Assembly (NCBI RefSeq): GCF_052076105.1
Contig: NZ_CP197245.1
Coordinates: forward strand, 3,410,001-3,474,000
Direction: 5' to 3'
Source: Tardiphaga sp052076105
Lineage (GTDB): Bacteria > Pseudomonadota > Alphaproteobacteria > Rhizobiales > Xanthobacteraceae
DNA length: 64,000 nucleotides
Each line of letters starts with the position of its first letter. Position 1 is the first letter of the stretch. Both the position numbers and the translations under genes were made by a program. This document shows, in pieces, positions 63,199 to 64,000 of the stretch. A model generated the notes under the pieces. That model did no database searches, was not told the origin of the DNA, and was given only the letters and a program-made list of their open reading frames with translations.

Positions 63199-64000
63199 AT
63201 GCCCGTGCCGACCCACGTGTTCGATCCACCCTTCAATATCCTGCGCTCCAGCCACGTCGTGCTGGATGTCACTGATCTCAAGGCCAGCCGTGCCTTTTAC
63301 GAGAACGCGGTCGGCCTCCATGTGGAGGACGCCGACAGCGAGACCGTCTATCTGCGCGCGGTGGAGGAGCATCAGCATCACTCGCTGGTGCTGCGCAAGG
63401 CGCAGGCCGCTGCCTGTCACCGGCTCGGCTTCCGCGTCGCCAGCGAGAACGATCTCGACAAGGCCGCTGCCTGGTTCGCCGCCAACGGCATCGTCTATTC
63501 CTTCGTCGAACAGCCGTTCCAGGGCCGCACCATGCACTTTACCGATCCGTTCGGCTTCCAGATCGAGCTCTATGCGGCGATGGAGAAGCGCCCGCATCTG
63601 CTGCGGAGATTCGATCTCTACAAGGGCTGCCATCCGCAGCGGCTCGATCATTTCAATGTCTTCGCCGCCGAAGTGCAGGACACCATCGACTTCTATGCGC
63701 GGCTCGGCTTCCGGCTGACAGAGTATGGCGAAGAAGACGGCGACAATGGCCGCATCGCCGCCGCCTGGATGCATCGCAAGGGCAATGTGCACGACTTCGC
63801 CATCACCAATGGAAGGGGACCGCGGCTGCATCATTTCGCCTATTGGGTGCCGACCGCGATGAACATCCTGCATCTCTGCGATGTGATGGCGTCATCGGGC
63901 TATCTGAAGAACCTCGAACGCGGCCCCGGCCGCCACGGCATCTCCAACGCGTTTTTCCTTTACGTGCGCGATCCCGACGGCCATCGCCTCGAGCTCTACA
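63199..64000 (+). CDS. hpaD: Homoprotocatechuate 2,3-dioxygenase HpaD, 5' part (runs off the window)
   Basis: This extradiol dioxygenase opens the ring of 3,4-dihydroxyphenylacetate. The visible 267 residues show two vicinal-oxygen-chelate domains (about 15-125, RSSHVVLDVTDLKASRAFYENAVGL, and 145-267). The expected Fe(II)/Mn(II) facial triad is visible at His151 (RLDHFNVFA), His211 (RLHHFAYWV) and Glu265 (GHRLELY), close to His155, His214 and Glu267 of the Brevibacterium enzyme. It continues past the window edge. It follows hpaE by 190 bases with a palindrome between; it may have its own start of transcription. Confidence 0.93.
   Translation, partial: MPVPTHVFDPPFNILRSSHVVLDVTDLKASRAFYENAVGLHVEDADSETVYLRAVEEHQHHSLVLRKAQAAACHRLGFRVASENDLDKAAAWFAANGIVYSFVEQPFQGRTMHFTDPFGFQIELYAAMEKRPHLLRRFDLYKGCHPQRLDHFNVFAAEVQDTIDFYARLGFRLTEYGEEDGDNGRIAAAWMHRKGNVHDFAITNGRGPRLHHFAYWVPTAMNILHLCDVMASSGYLKNLERGPGRHGISNAFFLYVRDPDGHRLELY

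Overview
The window looks like a chromosomal segment from a high-GC alphaproteobacterium of the Bradyrhizobium/Rhodopseudomonas/Afipia group (Hyphomicrobiales; inference). The reasons are a full hopanoid pathway with the C-2 methylase HpnP, a perfect EcfG-type (GGAAC-N16-CGTT) promoter, several families of palindromic intergenic repeats, and large ABC uptake and aromatic-catabolism modules. I see no tRNA, rRNA, transposase, phage gene, integrase or CRISPR array.

Layout. (1) 1-6.7 kb: 5' part of alaS on the minus strand, then a tandem glycine riboswitch driving gcvT-gcvH-gcvP, closed by a bidirectional terminator. (2) 6.7-12.4 kb: an M20D amidohydrolase, a GMC oxidoreductase, and a unit of Tat-exported metallophosphoesterase, cupredoxin, ECF sigma factor and anti-sigma factor. 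(3) 12.4-25.7 kb: the hopanoid core: hpnO, a DUF2147 protein, hpnN, ispH-hpnH, and a tightly overlapping hpnC-hpnD-hpnE-shc-hpnG operon. (4) 25.8-35.1 kb: two small exported proteins, a second MMPL/RND protein, then eutB-hpnP-eutC, where the hopanoid methylase gene sits between the two ethanolamine ammonia-lyase subunit genes, and a soluble globin-coupled chemotaxis transducer. (5) 35.2-43.2 kb: an operon of a transglutaminase/DUF2126 protein, an ATP-grasp/alpha-E fusion, a second transglutaminase and a HI0933-type flavoprotein. (6) 43.2-52.6 kb: a UxaA/GarD-type dehydratase, a 1-kb gene-free block rich in palindromes, and a catabolic/uptake cluster (orphan Bug-type binding protein, PuuE-like deacetylase, NicC-like hydroxylase, NMT1-type ABC transporter, MarR regulator) with a matched pair of operator-like 16-mers in its divergent promoter region. 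(7) 52.6-64 kb: homoprotocatechuate meta-cleavage genes (hpaI, hpaR, hpaH, hpaF, hpaE, partial hpaD) with an Ldh-family dehydrogenase and a branched-chain-amino-acid-type ABC transporter that has a fused permease-ATPase.

How the parts fit. HpnC/D/E make squalene, Shc cyclises it, HpnH adds adenosine, HpnG removes adenine, HpnO aminates the side chain, HpnP methylates C-2 and HpnN exports the product. IspH supplies isoprenoid precursor. The hpa genes would take homoprotocatechuate to pyruvate and succinic semialdehyde, probably on substrates brought in by the neighbouring Liv-type transporter.

Most interesting for follow-up: the hpnP insertion inside eutBC under a general-stress promoter; the stacked inverted repeats upstream of ispH-hpnH; the twin operator and its uncharacterised catabolic cluster; the flavoprotein translationally linked to the transglutaminase/ATP-grasp operon; and the palindromic repeats placed between genes of three operons.
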